Shown here piece after piece: positions 42,459-50,864 of a stretch of DNA of 64,000 nucleotides. Both the position numbers and the translations under genes were made by a program. The notes beneath the pieces were generated by a model. That model did not search any database and was not told the origin of the DNA. It saw only the letters and a list, made by a program, of their open reading frames with translations. The stretch comes from Arthrobacter echini (GTDB lineage: Bacteria > Actinomycetota > Actinomycetes > Actinomycetales > Micrococcaceae). The stretch is from the NCBI RefSeq assembly GCF_004803505.1, contig NZ_SSWH01000013.1:24691-88690 (forward strand), in the 5' to 3' direction. The first letter of the stretch is position 1, and each line of letters begins with the position of its first letter.

Positions 42459-45400
42459 ATGAGAAATTCGTCATGGAGGGGAGCGCTCGGTGTGGCGCTG
42501 TCGGTAGGGCTGATCGCCTCACCGATGATCGCACTGCCGGCCGCAGCGGTCGAAGCACCGCCGGCCACCCCTGGCCCCACACCCACACCCACGCCTCCTC
42601 CCGCACCCGGCGCCGTCGTGCCGATCCGCGAGATCCAGGGCACCGGGGCAGCCACTCCGCTGAGCGGCCGGAGCGTCACCACGCGCGGGAAGGTGACCGC
42701 CGCCTACCCGACGGGGGGCTTCGACGGGTTCTACCTGCAGACGCCCGGTACCGGCGCTACAGCGGACCAGGACGCGTCCGACGCCATCTTCGTCTACTCA
42801 CCGGCCACGGTCGGCGAGGTCGCTGTCGGCGACTACGTCGAGGTGACCGGTGTGGCCGGGGAATTCTTCGGTCTGACCCAGCTCACAGTCGCAGCCGGCG
42901 GCACGGTGAAGCTCGCCGAGGCCGCCGAGGAGGTCAAAGCCTCCGGGATCGCCCTGCCTGCCACAGAGCAGGCGCGCGAAGCGGTCGAGGGCATGCTCCT
43001 CCAGCCCTCCGACGACTTCGTGGTCAGCGACAACTACACGCTGAACCAGTACGGCGAGGTCACCCTCGCTGCCGGTGACGCCCTGCTGCTGCAGCCCACC
43101 GAGGTCGCACCCCCGGGCACACCCGAGAACGCCGCCGTCGCCGCGGACAACGCCGCGCGCAGCATCAGGCTCGACGACGGCGCGACCACGAACTTCCTGA
43201 GCAACGCCAACCGCGGCGAGGTGCTGCCCTACCTCACGCCGGAGCAGCCGGTCCGCGTGGGCTACAGCGCGGACTTCATCTCGCCGGTCGTCATGGACTA
43301 CCGCAACAGCTCCTGGAAGTTCCAGCCCCTGGCCGAGCTCGACGGCGCAGCACCGGCAGAGGTGCAGCCGGTCGAGTTCGCCGGTGAACGCCCCGCAGCA
43401 CCCGCCGAGGTGGGCGGGAACCTGACGATCGCCTCGTTCAACGTGCTCAACTACTTCGCCACCACCGGCGAGGAGCTCCAGGGCTGCACCTACTACACCG
43501 ACCGCGCAGGGAACCCGATCACCGTGAACCGGGGCTGTGCTGCCCGTGGTGCTGCGGACCAGGAGAACCTCGAGCGGCAGGAGGCGAAGATCGTCTCCGC
43601 GATCAACGCGCTCGGCGCCGACGTCGTCACCCTCATGGAGATCGAGAATTCTGTGACGTTCGGCAAGGACCGCGACTTCGCGCTCAAGACCCTCGTCGAG
43701 GCCCTCAACGAGGACGCGCCGGGCACCTGGGACTACGTCCGTTCCCCGGCGGCGCTTCCTGCCGACGAGGACGTCATCCGCACGGCCATGATCTACCGGA
43801 AGGCCGTCGCGGAACCGGTCGGGGAGTCCGTCATCCTCGACGACGAGGCGTTCTCCAACGCCCGTAGGCCCCTCGCACAGGCGTTCAGGCCGGTCGGCGG
43901 TTCGGACGAGGACGTCTTCCTCGCCATCGTGAACCACTTCAAGTCCAAGGGGTCGGCTCCGGCTTCAGGACCGAACGCGGACGCCGGGGACGGCCAGGGC
44001 GCGTGGAACGCCGCCCGGGTCGCCCAGGCCGAGGCACTGGTCGCCTTCGCGGACGAGACCCGCACCACCGCGAACACGGACAGGGTGTTCCTCACCGGGG
44101 ACTTCAACTCCTACACGCAGGAAGACCCCATGCGCGTCCTCTACGAGGCGGGCTACGTGAACCAGGGCGAGAAGGACGACTCCTACTCCTACGTGTTCTC
44201 GGGCCTGAGCGGTTCGCTCGATCACGTCCTCGCCTCGCCCGCGGCGGATGCCACGGTCACCGGTGTCGACATCTGGAACATCAACTCCGCCGAGTCGGTG
44301 GCCCTCGAGTACAGCCGGTACAACAACAACGTCACCGACTACTACGCCGCCGATCCCTACCGTTCCAGCGACCACGACCCGGTGATCGTGGGGACGAACC
44401 CTGCATCCGGCGGCGGTACCGGCCCCGGTCCCGGTGCCGGCAGCACCGAGATCAATCTGCTCAACATCAACGATTTCCACGGACGCATCGACCAGAACAC
44501 GGTCCGCTTCGCCGGCACCGTCGAACAGCTGCGCGCGGAGTTCGGCGAGGGCGAGACCGCTTTCCTGTCGGCCGGCGACAACATCGGTGCGTCCCTCTTC
44601 GCATCCTCCCTGCAGGACGACGAACCGACGATCGATGTTCTCGATGCACTCGAGCTCCGGGCCTCGGCCGTGGGCAACCACGAGTTCGACAAGGGCTTCG
44701 ACGATCTGACCGGTCGCGTCAGCGACTCGGCGGGCTTCGACTACCTCGGGGCCAACGTCTACACCAGGGGCACGGAGGATCCGGCTCTCGAGGAGTACCG
44801 CATCATCACGGTCGGCGGGATCGACGTCGCCGTGATCGGTGTGGTCACCGAGGAAACGGACACACTCGTGAGCCCCGGTGGGATCGAGAACCTCGACTTC
44901 GGGGATCCGGTGGAAGCCGTCAACCGGGTCGCCGCGGAGATCGAGGAGCAGGATCTCGCCGACGTCATCGTCGCCGAGTTCCACGAGGGTGCCGGTGACG
45001 GCGTCGTCGAGGGCGCGACCATCGAGGAGGAGATCGCGGCGGGGGGTGCGTTCGCGGAGATCGTCACGGAGACCTCGCCGCTGGTGGATGCGATCTTCAC
45101 CGGGCACACGCACAAGCAGTACGCCTGGGACGGTCCGATCCCCGGCGCCCCCGGTGAGACCAGGCCCGTCCTGCAGACCGGTTCCTACGGCGAGTTCATC
45201 GGGCAGGTCACCCTGACGGTGGACACCTCGACGGGCGACATCGATTCCTACACCGCACGCAATGTCCCCCGGACCACCGCGGAGGACGCAGCACTCGTGG
45301 CCGCCTACCCGCGCGTGGCCGAGGTCAGGACGATCGTCGACGCGGCGCTTGCCGAGGCGTCCCGCATCGGGGAGCAGCCCGTGGGCTCGGTCACGGCGGA

Positions 45401-46397
45401 CATCACCACCGCCTTCGCGGGTACCGCCCGCGACGACCGCAGCTCGGAGTCCACACTGGGCAACCTCGTGGCCGATTCACTGCGCGCCAGTCTCTCCGCA
45501 CCCGAGCGGGGCGGCGCACAGATCGGCGTGGTCAACCCGGGAGGGCTCCGCAACGAGCTCTACTACGCACCGGACGGCGTCGTGACCTTCGCCGAGGCCA
45601 ATGCGGTGCTCCCGTTCGTCAACAACCTCTGGACCACCACCCTCACCGGTGCGCAGTTCAAGACGATGCTGGAGCAGCAGTGGCAGCCCGAGGGCAGTTC
45701 GCGGTCATTCCTGGCGCTGGGCCTCTCGGACAACGTCAGCGTCACCTACAACCCTGACCTCGAGCGCGGTGCGCGGATCACCTCGGTCCTGATCGACGGG
45801 GAGTTCCTCGACCCGGCGGAGGAGTACCGGATCGGCACGTTCAGCTTCCTGGCCCAGGGCGGCGACAACTTCGCGGTCTTCCGCGAGGGCACCGACACCC
45901 GTGACTCCGGACTCGTGGACCGGGACGCCTGGATCGACTTCATCCGCGCCAACAGCCCGTTGTCGCCGTCCTTCGATCGCCGAACCGTCCAGGTCCAGGG
46001 CGCTCCGACGACCGTGCAGGCGGGTACCACCCTGTCCTTCGCGGTGTCGAGGCTGGACCTCACCTCGCTCGGAAGCCCCGCCAACACCACGCTGGCGGCC
46101 AGTTTCGTGGGATCAGGCGGGTCGACGACGCCGCTGGGTTCGGTTCCCGTGTCCAACGGGAGCGCCACAGTGAATCTGCCGGTGCCGACGACGCTGAGCG
46201 GCCAGGGCAGGCTCGTCCTCACCGCTTCCCCGACCGCCACGACGGTGACCCTGCCGGTCACCATCGAGAGCGCGACGACCGAGCCGCCGAAGCCCTCCTG
46301 CGTGAAGCCCAAGCCGCCCACGCAGGCCTGGAACATCGGTGGCTGGATCCGCTACGCGGTGCAACTGGTGGGCTACTACCGCTGCCTGTTCCGCTAG
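42459..46397 (+). CDS. Secreted ExeM-type nuclease fused to a 5'-nucleotidase
   Basis: 1312 residues from the ATG at 42459, with AAGGAG about 12 bases upstream. The N-terminal Sec signal has ALGVALSVGLIASPMIALPA. A PT-repeat linker and an OB-like region follow (YVEVTGVAGEFFGLTQLTVA). An ExeM/NucH endonuclease/exonuclease/phosphatase domain covers about 320-650: LTIASFNVLNYFATTGEEL, VTLMEIENS, LTGDFNSY, SSDHDPVIVG. A metallophosphatase 5'-nucleotidase covers about 665-1150: LLNINDFHGRID, SAGDNIGASLF, VGNHEFDKG, FTGHTHKQYAW, then the C-terminal substrate domain with VNPGGLRNELYYA. An Ig-like tail ends without a sorting signal. Inferred job: degrading extracellular DNA to nucleosides and phosphate. 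Confidence 0.93.
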   Translation: MRNSSWRGALGVALSVGLIASPMIALPAAAVEAPPATPGPTPTPTPPPAPGAVVPIREIQGTGAATPLSGRSVTTRGKVTAAYPTGGFDGFYLQTPGTGATADQDASDAIFVYSPATVGEVAVGDYVEVTGVAGEFFGLTQLTVAAGGTVKLAEAAEEVKASGIALPATEQAREAVEGMLLQPSDDFVVSDNYTLNQYGEVTLAAGDALLLQPTEVAPPGTPENAAVAADNAARSIRLDDGATTNFLSNANRGEVLPYLTPEQPVRVGYSADFISPVVMDYRNSSWKFQPLAELDGAAPAEVQPVEFAGERPAAPAEVGGNLTIASFNVLNYFATTGEELQGCTYYTDRAGNPITVNRGCAARGAADQENLERQEAKIVSAINALGADVVTLMEIENSVTFGKDRDFALKTLVEALNEDAPGTWDYVRSPAALPADEDVIRTAMIYRKAVAEPVGESVILDDEAFSNARRPLAQAFRPVGGSDEDVFLAIVNHFKSKGSAPASGPNADAGDGQGAWNAARVAQAEALVAFADETRTTANTDRVFLTGDFNSYTQEDPMRVLYEAGYVNQGEKDDSYSYVFSGLSGSLDHVLASPAADATVTGVDIWNINSAESVALEYSRYNNNVTDYYAADPYRSSDHDPVIVGTNPASGGGTGPGPGAGSTEINLLNINDFHGRIDQNTVRFAGTVEQLRAEFGEGETAFLSAGDNIGASLFASSLQDDEPTIDVLDALELRASAVGNHEFDKGFDDLTGRVSDSAGFDYLGANVYTRGTEDPALEEYRIITVGGIDVAVIGVVTEETDTLVSPGGIENLDFGDPVEAVNRVAAEIEEQDLADVIVAEFHEGAGDGVVEGATIEEEIAAGGAFAEIVTETSPLVDAIFTGHTHKQYAWDGPIPGAPGETRPVLQTGSYGEFIGQVTLTVDTSTGDIDSYTARNVPRTTAEDAALVAAYPRVAEVRTIVDAALAEASRIGEQPVGSVTADITTAFAGTARDDRSSESTLGNLVADSLRASLSAPERGGAQIGVVNPGGLRNELYYAPDGVVTFAEANAVLPFVNNLWTTTLTGAQFKTMLEQQWQPEGSSRSFLALGLSDNVSVTYNPDLERGARITSVLIDGEFLDPAEEYRIGTFSFLAQGGDNFAVFREGTDTRDSGLVDRDAWIDFIRANSPLSPSFDRRTVQVQGAPTTVQAGTTLSFAVSRLDLTSLGSPANTTLAASFVGSGGSTTPLGSVPVSNGSATVNLPVPTTLSGQGRLVLTASPTATTVTLPVTIESATTEPPKPSCVKPKPPTQAWNIGGWIRYAVQLVGYYRCLFR

Positions 46398-46433
46398 GAC
46401 CCGGTACGCAGGTACGTGAAGCCGGTACGTGCA

Positions 46434-46468
46434 GAAGGGACCTCCACCGCGTCGGTGGGGGTCCCTTC
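46434..46468. terminator. Terminator between the nuclease fusion and the FAD protein
   Basis: GAAGGGACC.CCACC pairs with GGTGG.GGTCCCTTC around a GCGTC loop, placed between two convergent stop codons (46397 and 46474). Serves both genes. Confidence 0.8.
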
Positions 46469-46473
46469 CGGTG

Positions 46474-48432
46474 TCAGCCCAGGTCGGTGGCCCCGGCGTG
46501 CAGCAGGATCGCGGCCGCGATCCCGTCGGCATCCAGCAGGGTCCTGCCGCCTGCGGTCAGCGGCGCTCCCGCCTCGGCGGCGATGGCGGTACCCCACTGG
46601 ACCGAGGACAGCTGGAGACCGATGACGAACAGGGACTCCTGCACCGATCCGCTCCTGTCGACAGCCCGGTACGGCGGTCCTGTGACGTCGAGTCCGCTGG
46701 AGGCGACCGGGACGCCGTCGTCCGCCATGAACACCCTGGGTCGCACGATGCCCTGCCCGAGGAGCGAGAGCAGCAGCGGCGACGTGGTCGCGGCGACCCG
46801 GTTGGCCGGCATCATCGCCTCCGTGAGCCGGGGTGCCGAGAACGGCTCGCCGTCGACCCACGGTGAGGCGGCACGGAAGAATCCCTCGTCCGGGTCGACG
46901 CCGAAGCGCGGGTCCGGGCCGACGAAGCGCACGATCCCTGCCCGGACCAGGGCAGCGAGCTGCGCGATCCTCACCGGCGGCGGTCCGCTGGCGAGGCCTT
47001 CCACGAGCGGTTCGAACCAGCCCTGCAGCTCGGCGTGCCAGGAGGCAGTGGAGATCCCGCCGTCGGCGACGGCCTGCTTGATCACGGAGCGGCCGGCGTT
47101 GAGCGCGCCGATCATCATCTTCAGTGGATCGTCCTCGCCCCTCGACGATCCCTCCGCATCGGCGTCCAGGTGCGCCAGGACCGCGGCCGTGAATTCCTCA
47201 CTGTCGGCGAAATGCCTGCCGGTGAAGGGGCGTGCCAGGTCCTGCACCACGAGCCGGTGGATCACGGGAACCCAGCGTTCGACGACGCCCTGGACCGCAC
47301 CGGACCACTGCGGACCGTCGATCGCCAGGGCGTCGTCGAGCTGGGTGAGGAACGCTCCGCCCGATCCCTCGCGGAGGTGGGGCTCCACCCGGTCGAGCGT
47401 CGAGTAGTAGGCCCACAGCGCGTCGCGGTGCAGCAGCGGCCAGACGTCGTGATCGAAGCCCGCCTGGACACCCGAGCGCGCAGGAGCCAGGACACGCTCG
47501 GTGGTGCAGAATCGCAGTACCACGCTGCGCGGAATGTAGGTGTCCAGGACCGCCTTGGCCCTGTAGGGAACTCCCCTGCGCGAAGCGGCGACGAGCTGCG
47601 GCTCCCTCCCGGACGCCTCGTACTTCAGCCGCGTACCCGTCCCGGGCGAGAAGCGGCCTCCCCGGCCCTCGGTGAGGGTGATCATGGCATCGAAGAAGTT
47701 CAGGCCGAGTCCGCGCACCAGCACGGGCTCGGCCGCGGGAAGCGTGTGCCACGGGACGTCGCCGGGAACCGCCGGCGGCCAGTACTGCGCAGAGTCGGCA
47801 GCAGCCTTCCGGAGTGTGTCCTGCTCCGGCGTCAGAGCCGTCGGAAGATGGCCGAGCGCGAGCACGACGTCGTCGGCCTCCATGTGCGTGCCGTCGTCGA
47901 GTTCGATGCGCCAGCTCGGCGCACCTGACCCACCGTCTGCTGCCTCGCCCGCACGAGCGATGCCGATGGCTTCTTTCCGGTGCTGGGTGACGGCGACATT
48001 CGGCGGCGCAAGGCGCACCAGCTCGGCGAACATCCAGCCCAGGTAGCGTCCGTAGAGGGCGCGGCTCGGGAAGTCCGCGGACCCCAGTGCGCTGCACTCC
48101 TGCCGATCGGCATCACCGACGAGGATCGCGCCGTCCTTCACCCGCTGCCGCCAGGTGTCGAAGGAGAGCGGGAGGGGGGAGGCCGCCGTCCCGTGCGCAC
48201 CGACGGGAACCACCGTGGGATAGAGGCACGGGGTGTTCATGAGGAACAGCCTCGACTGGTCCGTCCGCCAGATGTGCCCCGCGCCGGCCTCATGGGGTTC
48301 GATGAGGTGGATGTCCAGTAGCGGAGCCTGCTCGCCGAGCTGCACGCTCTGTGCGATCAGGCGTTCGATCACCGAGGTACCGCGGGGTCCGCCGCCGATG
48401 ACGGCCACCCTCGCTCCCCTCCGGTCCTCCAC
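46474..48432 (-). CDS. FAD/NAD(P)-binding protein (NAD_binding_9 family)
   Basis: 652 residues. N-terminal Rossmann motif VAVIGGGPRGTSVIERLIAQ and the family-specific LIEPHEAGAGHIWRTDQSRL, FLMNTPCLYPTVVPVGAHGT. A second binding strand is DVVLALGHLPTALTPEQDTL. The rest (PVLVRGLGLNFFDAMITLTE, GRGGRFSPGTGTRLKYEASG) follows the same family through to the C-terminus. Resembles the HcaD/SidA-like group of flavoproteins common in Micrococcaceae; no substrate is known. Divergent from the S9 peptidase gene with 93 bases between starts. Confidence 0.85.
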   Translation of the reverse strand: MEDRRGARVAVIGGGPRGTSVIERLIAQSVQLGEQAPLLDIHLIEPHEAGAGHIWRTDQSRLFLMNTPCLYPTVVPVGAHGTAASPLPLSFDTWRQRVKDGAILVGDADRQECSALGSADFPSRALYGRYLGWMFAELVRLAPPNVAVTQHRKEAIGIARAGEAADGGSGAPSWRIELDDGTHMEADDVVLALGHLPTALTPEQDTLRKAAADSAQYWPPAVPGDVPWHTLPAAEPVLVRGLGLNFFDAMITLTEGRGGRFSPGTGTRLKYEASGREPQLVAASRRGVPYRAKAVLDTYIPRSVVLRFCTTERVLAPARSGVQAGFDHDVWPLLHRDALWAYYSTLDRVEPHLREGSGGAFLTQLDDALAIDGPQWSGAVQGVVERWVPVIHRLVVQDLARPFTGRHFADSEEFTAAVLAHLDADAEGSSRGEDDPLKMMIGALNAGRSVIKQAVADGGISTASWHAELQGWFEPLVEGLASGPPPVRIAQLAALVRAGIVRFVGPDPRFGVDPDEGFFRAASPWVDGEPFSAPRLTEAMMPANRVAATTSPLLLSLLGQGIVRPRVFMADDGVPVASSGLDVTGPPYRAVDRSGSVQESLFVIGLQLSSVQWGTAIAAEAGAPLTAGGRTLLDADGIAAAILLHAGATDLG

Positions 48433-48525
48433 CTGTCAAGAGTAACGAAAAGTCCCGCAGCCCTTGTCCGGAGAGGACCATCCGTGGCCGGATGCGCGTG
48501 TGGAGCCCCTGCATAGGATGGAGCC

Positions 48526-50610
48526 ATGACGTACTCACCGGAAGCCACCGACACGGACGACGCCTTTCTGTGGCTCGAGGACATCTACGGTGAGGAGCAA
48601 CTCGACTGGGTACGGGCGGAGAACGCACTGACCGAGCGCGCCGTGATCACCGATGACTTCCACGACCGCGAGCGCCGCATCCTCGAGGTCCTCGATTCCA
48701 CGGACCGCATCCCCGTGGCCTCCAAGCGCGGCTCGTTCTACTACAACTTCTGGCGCGACGGCGAGCACCGCCAGGGCATCTGGCGCCGCACCACCTGGGA
48801 CAGCTACGTCTCCGCTACCCCTGATTGGGAACTGCTGCTCGACGTCGATGCGCTCAGCGCCGCCGAGGGGATCGAGTGGGTCTGGTCCGGCGCCCTCTTC
48901 CTGCGCCCGCCGGAGGGCCGGGCCTACGAACGCGTCCTAATCGCCCTGTCCCCCGACGGCGGTGACGCCGTCCGGTACCGCGAATTCGATCTCACACGCC
49001 TCACCTTCGTGGACGGTGGGTTCGACATCCCGACCGCCAAGAGCCGCATCAGCTGGGCCGATCGCGACACGCTCTACGTCGGCACGGATTTCGGTCCCGG
49101 GTCCATGACGACGAGCTCCTACCCGCGATCGGTCAGGATCCTCCGTCGCGGAGACGGACTGCAGGCCGCCGAGGCCCTCTTCGAGGTGGACGAGGATCAT
49201 CTGACGGCACTGGTGCTGCACGATTCCACCCCCGGCTTCGAGCGCGACCTGGCGGTCGACACCATCGACTTCTACACCCGTCGCTCCTACCTGCGGAAGG
49301 ACAACGCCTGGCAGCTCATCGACGTCCCCGAGGACGCGAGCATCTCCCTGCACCGCCAGTGGCTCCTCGTCAGACCGCGCACGGACTGGACGGTGGCGGG
49401 GACCACCTACAGCGCCGGATCGCTGCTCGTGACCGACATCGGACCGTTCCTCACCGGGGACCGGTCGTTCACCACGATCTTCACGCCGGATGCGAGCAGG
49501 TCACTGCAGTCCTGGAGCTGGACGCGCGATCATCTGCTCCTGAATCTGCTCCACGACGTGTCCTCCGAGATCCGCATCCTCGACCCGGCGAGGAACTGGA
49601 CGTCCGAGCCGCTGGACGCCTGCCCGCCCCTGCACTCGGTCGATGCCTACGCGGTCGACGACGAGGACGACGACGCGGGTGACGACTACTGGCTCATCGC
49701 CACCGGGTTCCTGACGCCGTCGACCCTCCACCGGGGCACGATCGGGGGTACCACGTCAGTCATCAAGTCCTCGCCGTCGTACTTCGACGAGGACCGCTTC
49801 ACCGTGGAGCAGCACTTCGCGATCTCCAAGGACGGCACGCGTGTGCCCTACTTCCAGATCGCCGGGAAGACGCTGGAGCTCGACGGCGGCAACCCGACTC
49901 TCCTGTCCGGTTACGGAGGATTCGAGCACTCGATGACCCCCGCCTACAGCGGCGTCACCGGCCGGGGCTGGCTGGAGCGCGTCACCCCGGACGGCAGGCA
50001 CGGCGTCTACGTCCTGGCCAATATCCGTGGAGGTGGCGAGTACGGGCCGCAGTGGCACCGTGCAGCGCTGCACGAGAACCGGCATCGCGCGTACGAGGAC
50101 TTCGCCGCGATCGCCGAGGACCTGGTGCGGCGTGGCGTCACCTCCCCGGCTCTGCTGGGCGCCACGGGCAGGAGCAACGGCGGGCTGCTCGTGGGCAACA
50201 TGCTCACCACCTACCCGCACCTGTTCGGCGCCATCTCCTGCGGCGTACCCCTGCTGGACATGCGCCGATACACGAAGCTCTCGGCCGGATTCTCCTGGAT
50301 AGCCGAGTACGGTGACCCCGACAAACCCGAGGAGTGGGAGTACGTGCGCTCGTTCTCGCCCTACCACCTCCTGAGGGAGGACGTGCAGTACCCGAAGACC
50401 CTGATCTGGACGGCGACGAGCGACGACCGGGTCGGTCCGGTACAGGCCCGGAAGATGGCCGCGAGGATGAAGGCGCTGGGCGTCGGGGACGTATGGTTCC
50501 ACGAGGCCCTCGAAGGTGGGCATGCCGGCGCCGCGGACAATCGGCAGGCAGCCCGGATGCACGCCCTGAGCTACGAGTTCCTGTGGCGGGCGCTGACCGG
50601 GGCGCTCTGA
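48526..50610 (+). CDS. S9 family peptidase (prolyl-oligopeptidase-like)
   Basis: 694 residues, no signal peptide, so cytosolic. The N-terminal beta-propeller begins DDAFLWLEDIYGEEQLDWVR and has the POP-like FYYNFWRDGEHRQGIWRRTT. The catalytic domain is C-terminal: GYGGFEHSMTPAYS, NIRGGGEYGPQWHRAALHEN, the nucleophile in GATGRSNGGLLVGNM, the Asp in TSDDRVGPVQARKM, and the His in EGGHAGAADNRQ. Cleaves short peptides, often after proline. TAGGAT ends six bases before the ATG, so the message may be leaderless, though GGAG is also present. Confidence 0.95.
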   Translation: MTYSPEATDTDDAFLWLEDIYGEEQLDWVRAENALTERAVITDDFHDRERRILEVLDSTDRIPVASKRGSFYYNFWRDGEHRQGIWRRTTWDSYVSATPDWELLLDVDALSAAEGIEWVWSGALFLRPPEGRAYERVLIALSPDGGDAVRYREFDLTRLTFVDGGFDIPTAKSRISWADRDTLYVGTDFGPGSMTTSSYPRSVRILRRGDGLQAAEALFEVDEDHLTALVLHDSTPGFERDLAVDTIDFYTRRSYLRKDNAWQLIDVPEDASISLHRQWLLVRPRTDWTVAGTTYSAGSLLVTDIGPFLTGDRSFTTIFTPDASRSLQSWSWTRDHLLLNLLHDVSSEIRILDPARNWTSEPLDACPPLHSVDAYAVDDEDDDAGDDYWLIATGFLTPSTLHRGTIGGTTSVIKSSPSYFDEDRFTVEQHFAISKDGTRVPYFQIAGKTLELDGGNPTLLSGYGGFEHSMTPAYSGVTGRGWLERVTPDGRHGVYVLANIRGGGEYGPQWHRAALHENRHRAYEDFAAIAEDLVRRGVTSPALLGATGRSNGGLLVGNMLTTYPHLFGAISCGVPLLDMRRYTKLSAGFSWIAEYGDPDKPEEWEYVRSFSPYHLLREDVQYPKTLIWTATSDDRVGPVQARKMAARMKALGVGDVWFHEALEGGHAGAADNRQAARMHALSYEFLWRALTGAL

Positions 50611-50646
50611 GCGGCCTCCCTCTGCCGGGATCTCGCGGGCGTGGTT

Positions 50647-50676
50647 TTGCTTGTGCCCTTGCGTTCTGGGTACCCT
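50647..50676 (+). promoter_or_regulatory. Probable promoter of tRNA-Ser(GCT)
   Basis: TTGCTT, 18 bases, TACCCT, ending 22 bases before the mature tRNA. Confidence 0.5.
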
Positions 50677-50698
50677 TGGCAGGCTAGCGATAGCTGCT

Positions 50699-50789
50699 GG
50701 AGACGTGCCAGAGCGGCCGAATGGGCTTCACTGCTAATGAAGTGTGGGCCTAAAGCCTACCGGGGGTTCAAATCCCCCCGTCTCCGCCA
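50699..50789 (+). tRNA. tRNA-Ser (anticodon GCT)
   Basis: Class II tRNA. Acceptor GGAGACG pairs with CGTCTCC, anticodon arm TTCA-CTGCTAA-TGAA gives GCT, long variable arm GTGGGCCTAAAGCCTACC, T-arm GGGGGTTCAAATCCCCC. The 3' end reads G-CCA, so CCA is encoded. Confidence 0.96.
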
Positions 50790-50791
50790 CG

Positions 50792-50820
50792 AGGACCCCC
50801 TGGAAACAGGGGGTCCTTTT
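50792..50820 (+). terminator. Rho-independent terminator after tRNA-Ser(GCT)
   Basis: AGGACCCCCTG, GAAA tetraloop, CAGGGGGTCCT, then TTT: an 11-bp perfect stem directly followed by a T-run, two bases after the CCA end. Confidence 0.92.
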
Positions 50821-50864
50821 CGTGGAACGTCCTTTTTCGTGGAACAGTGCGTCCCGACGCCGGG

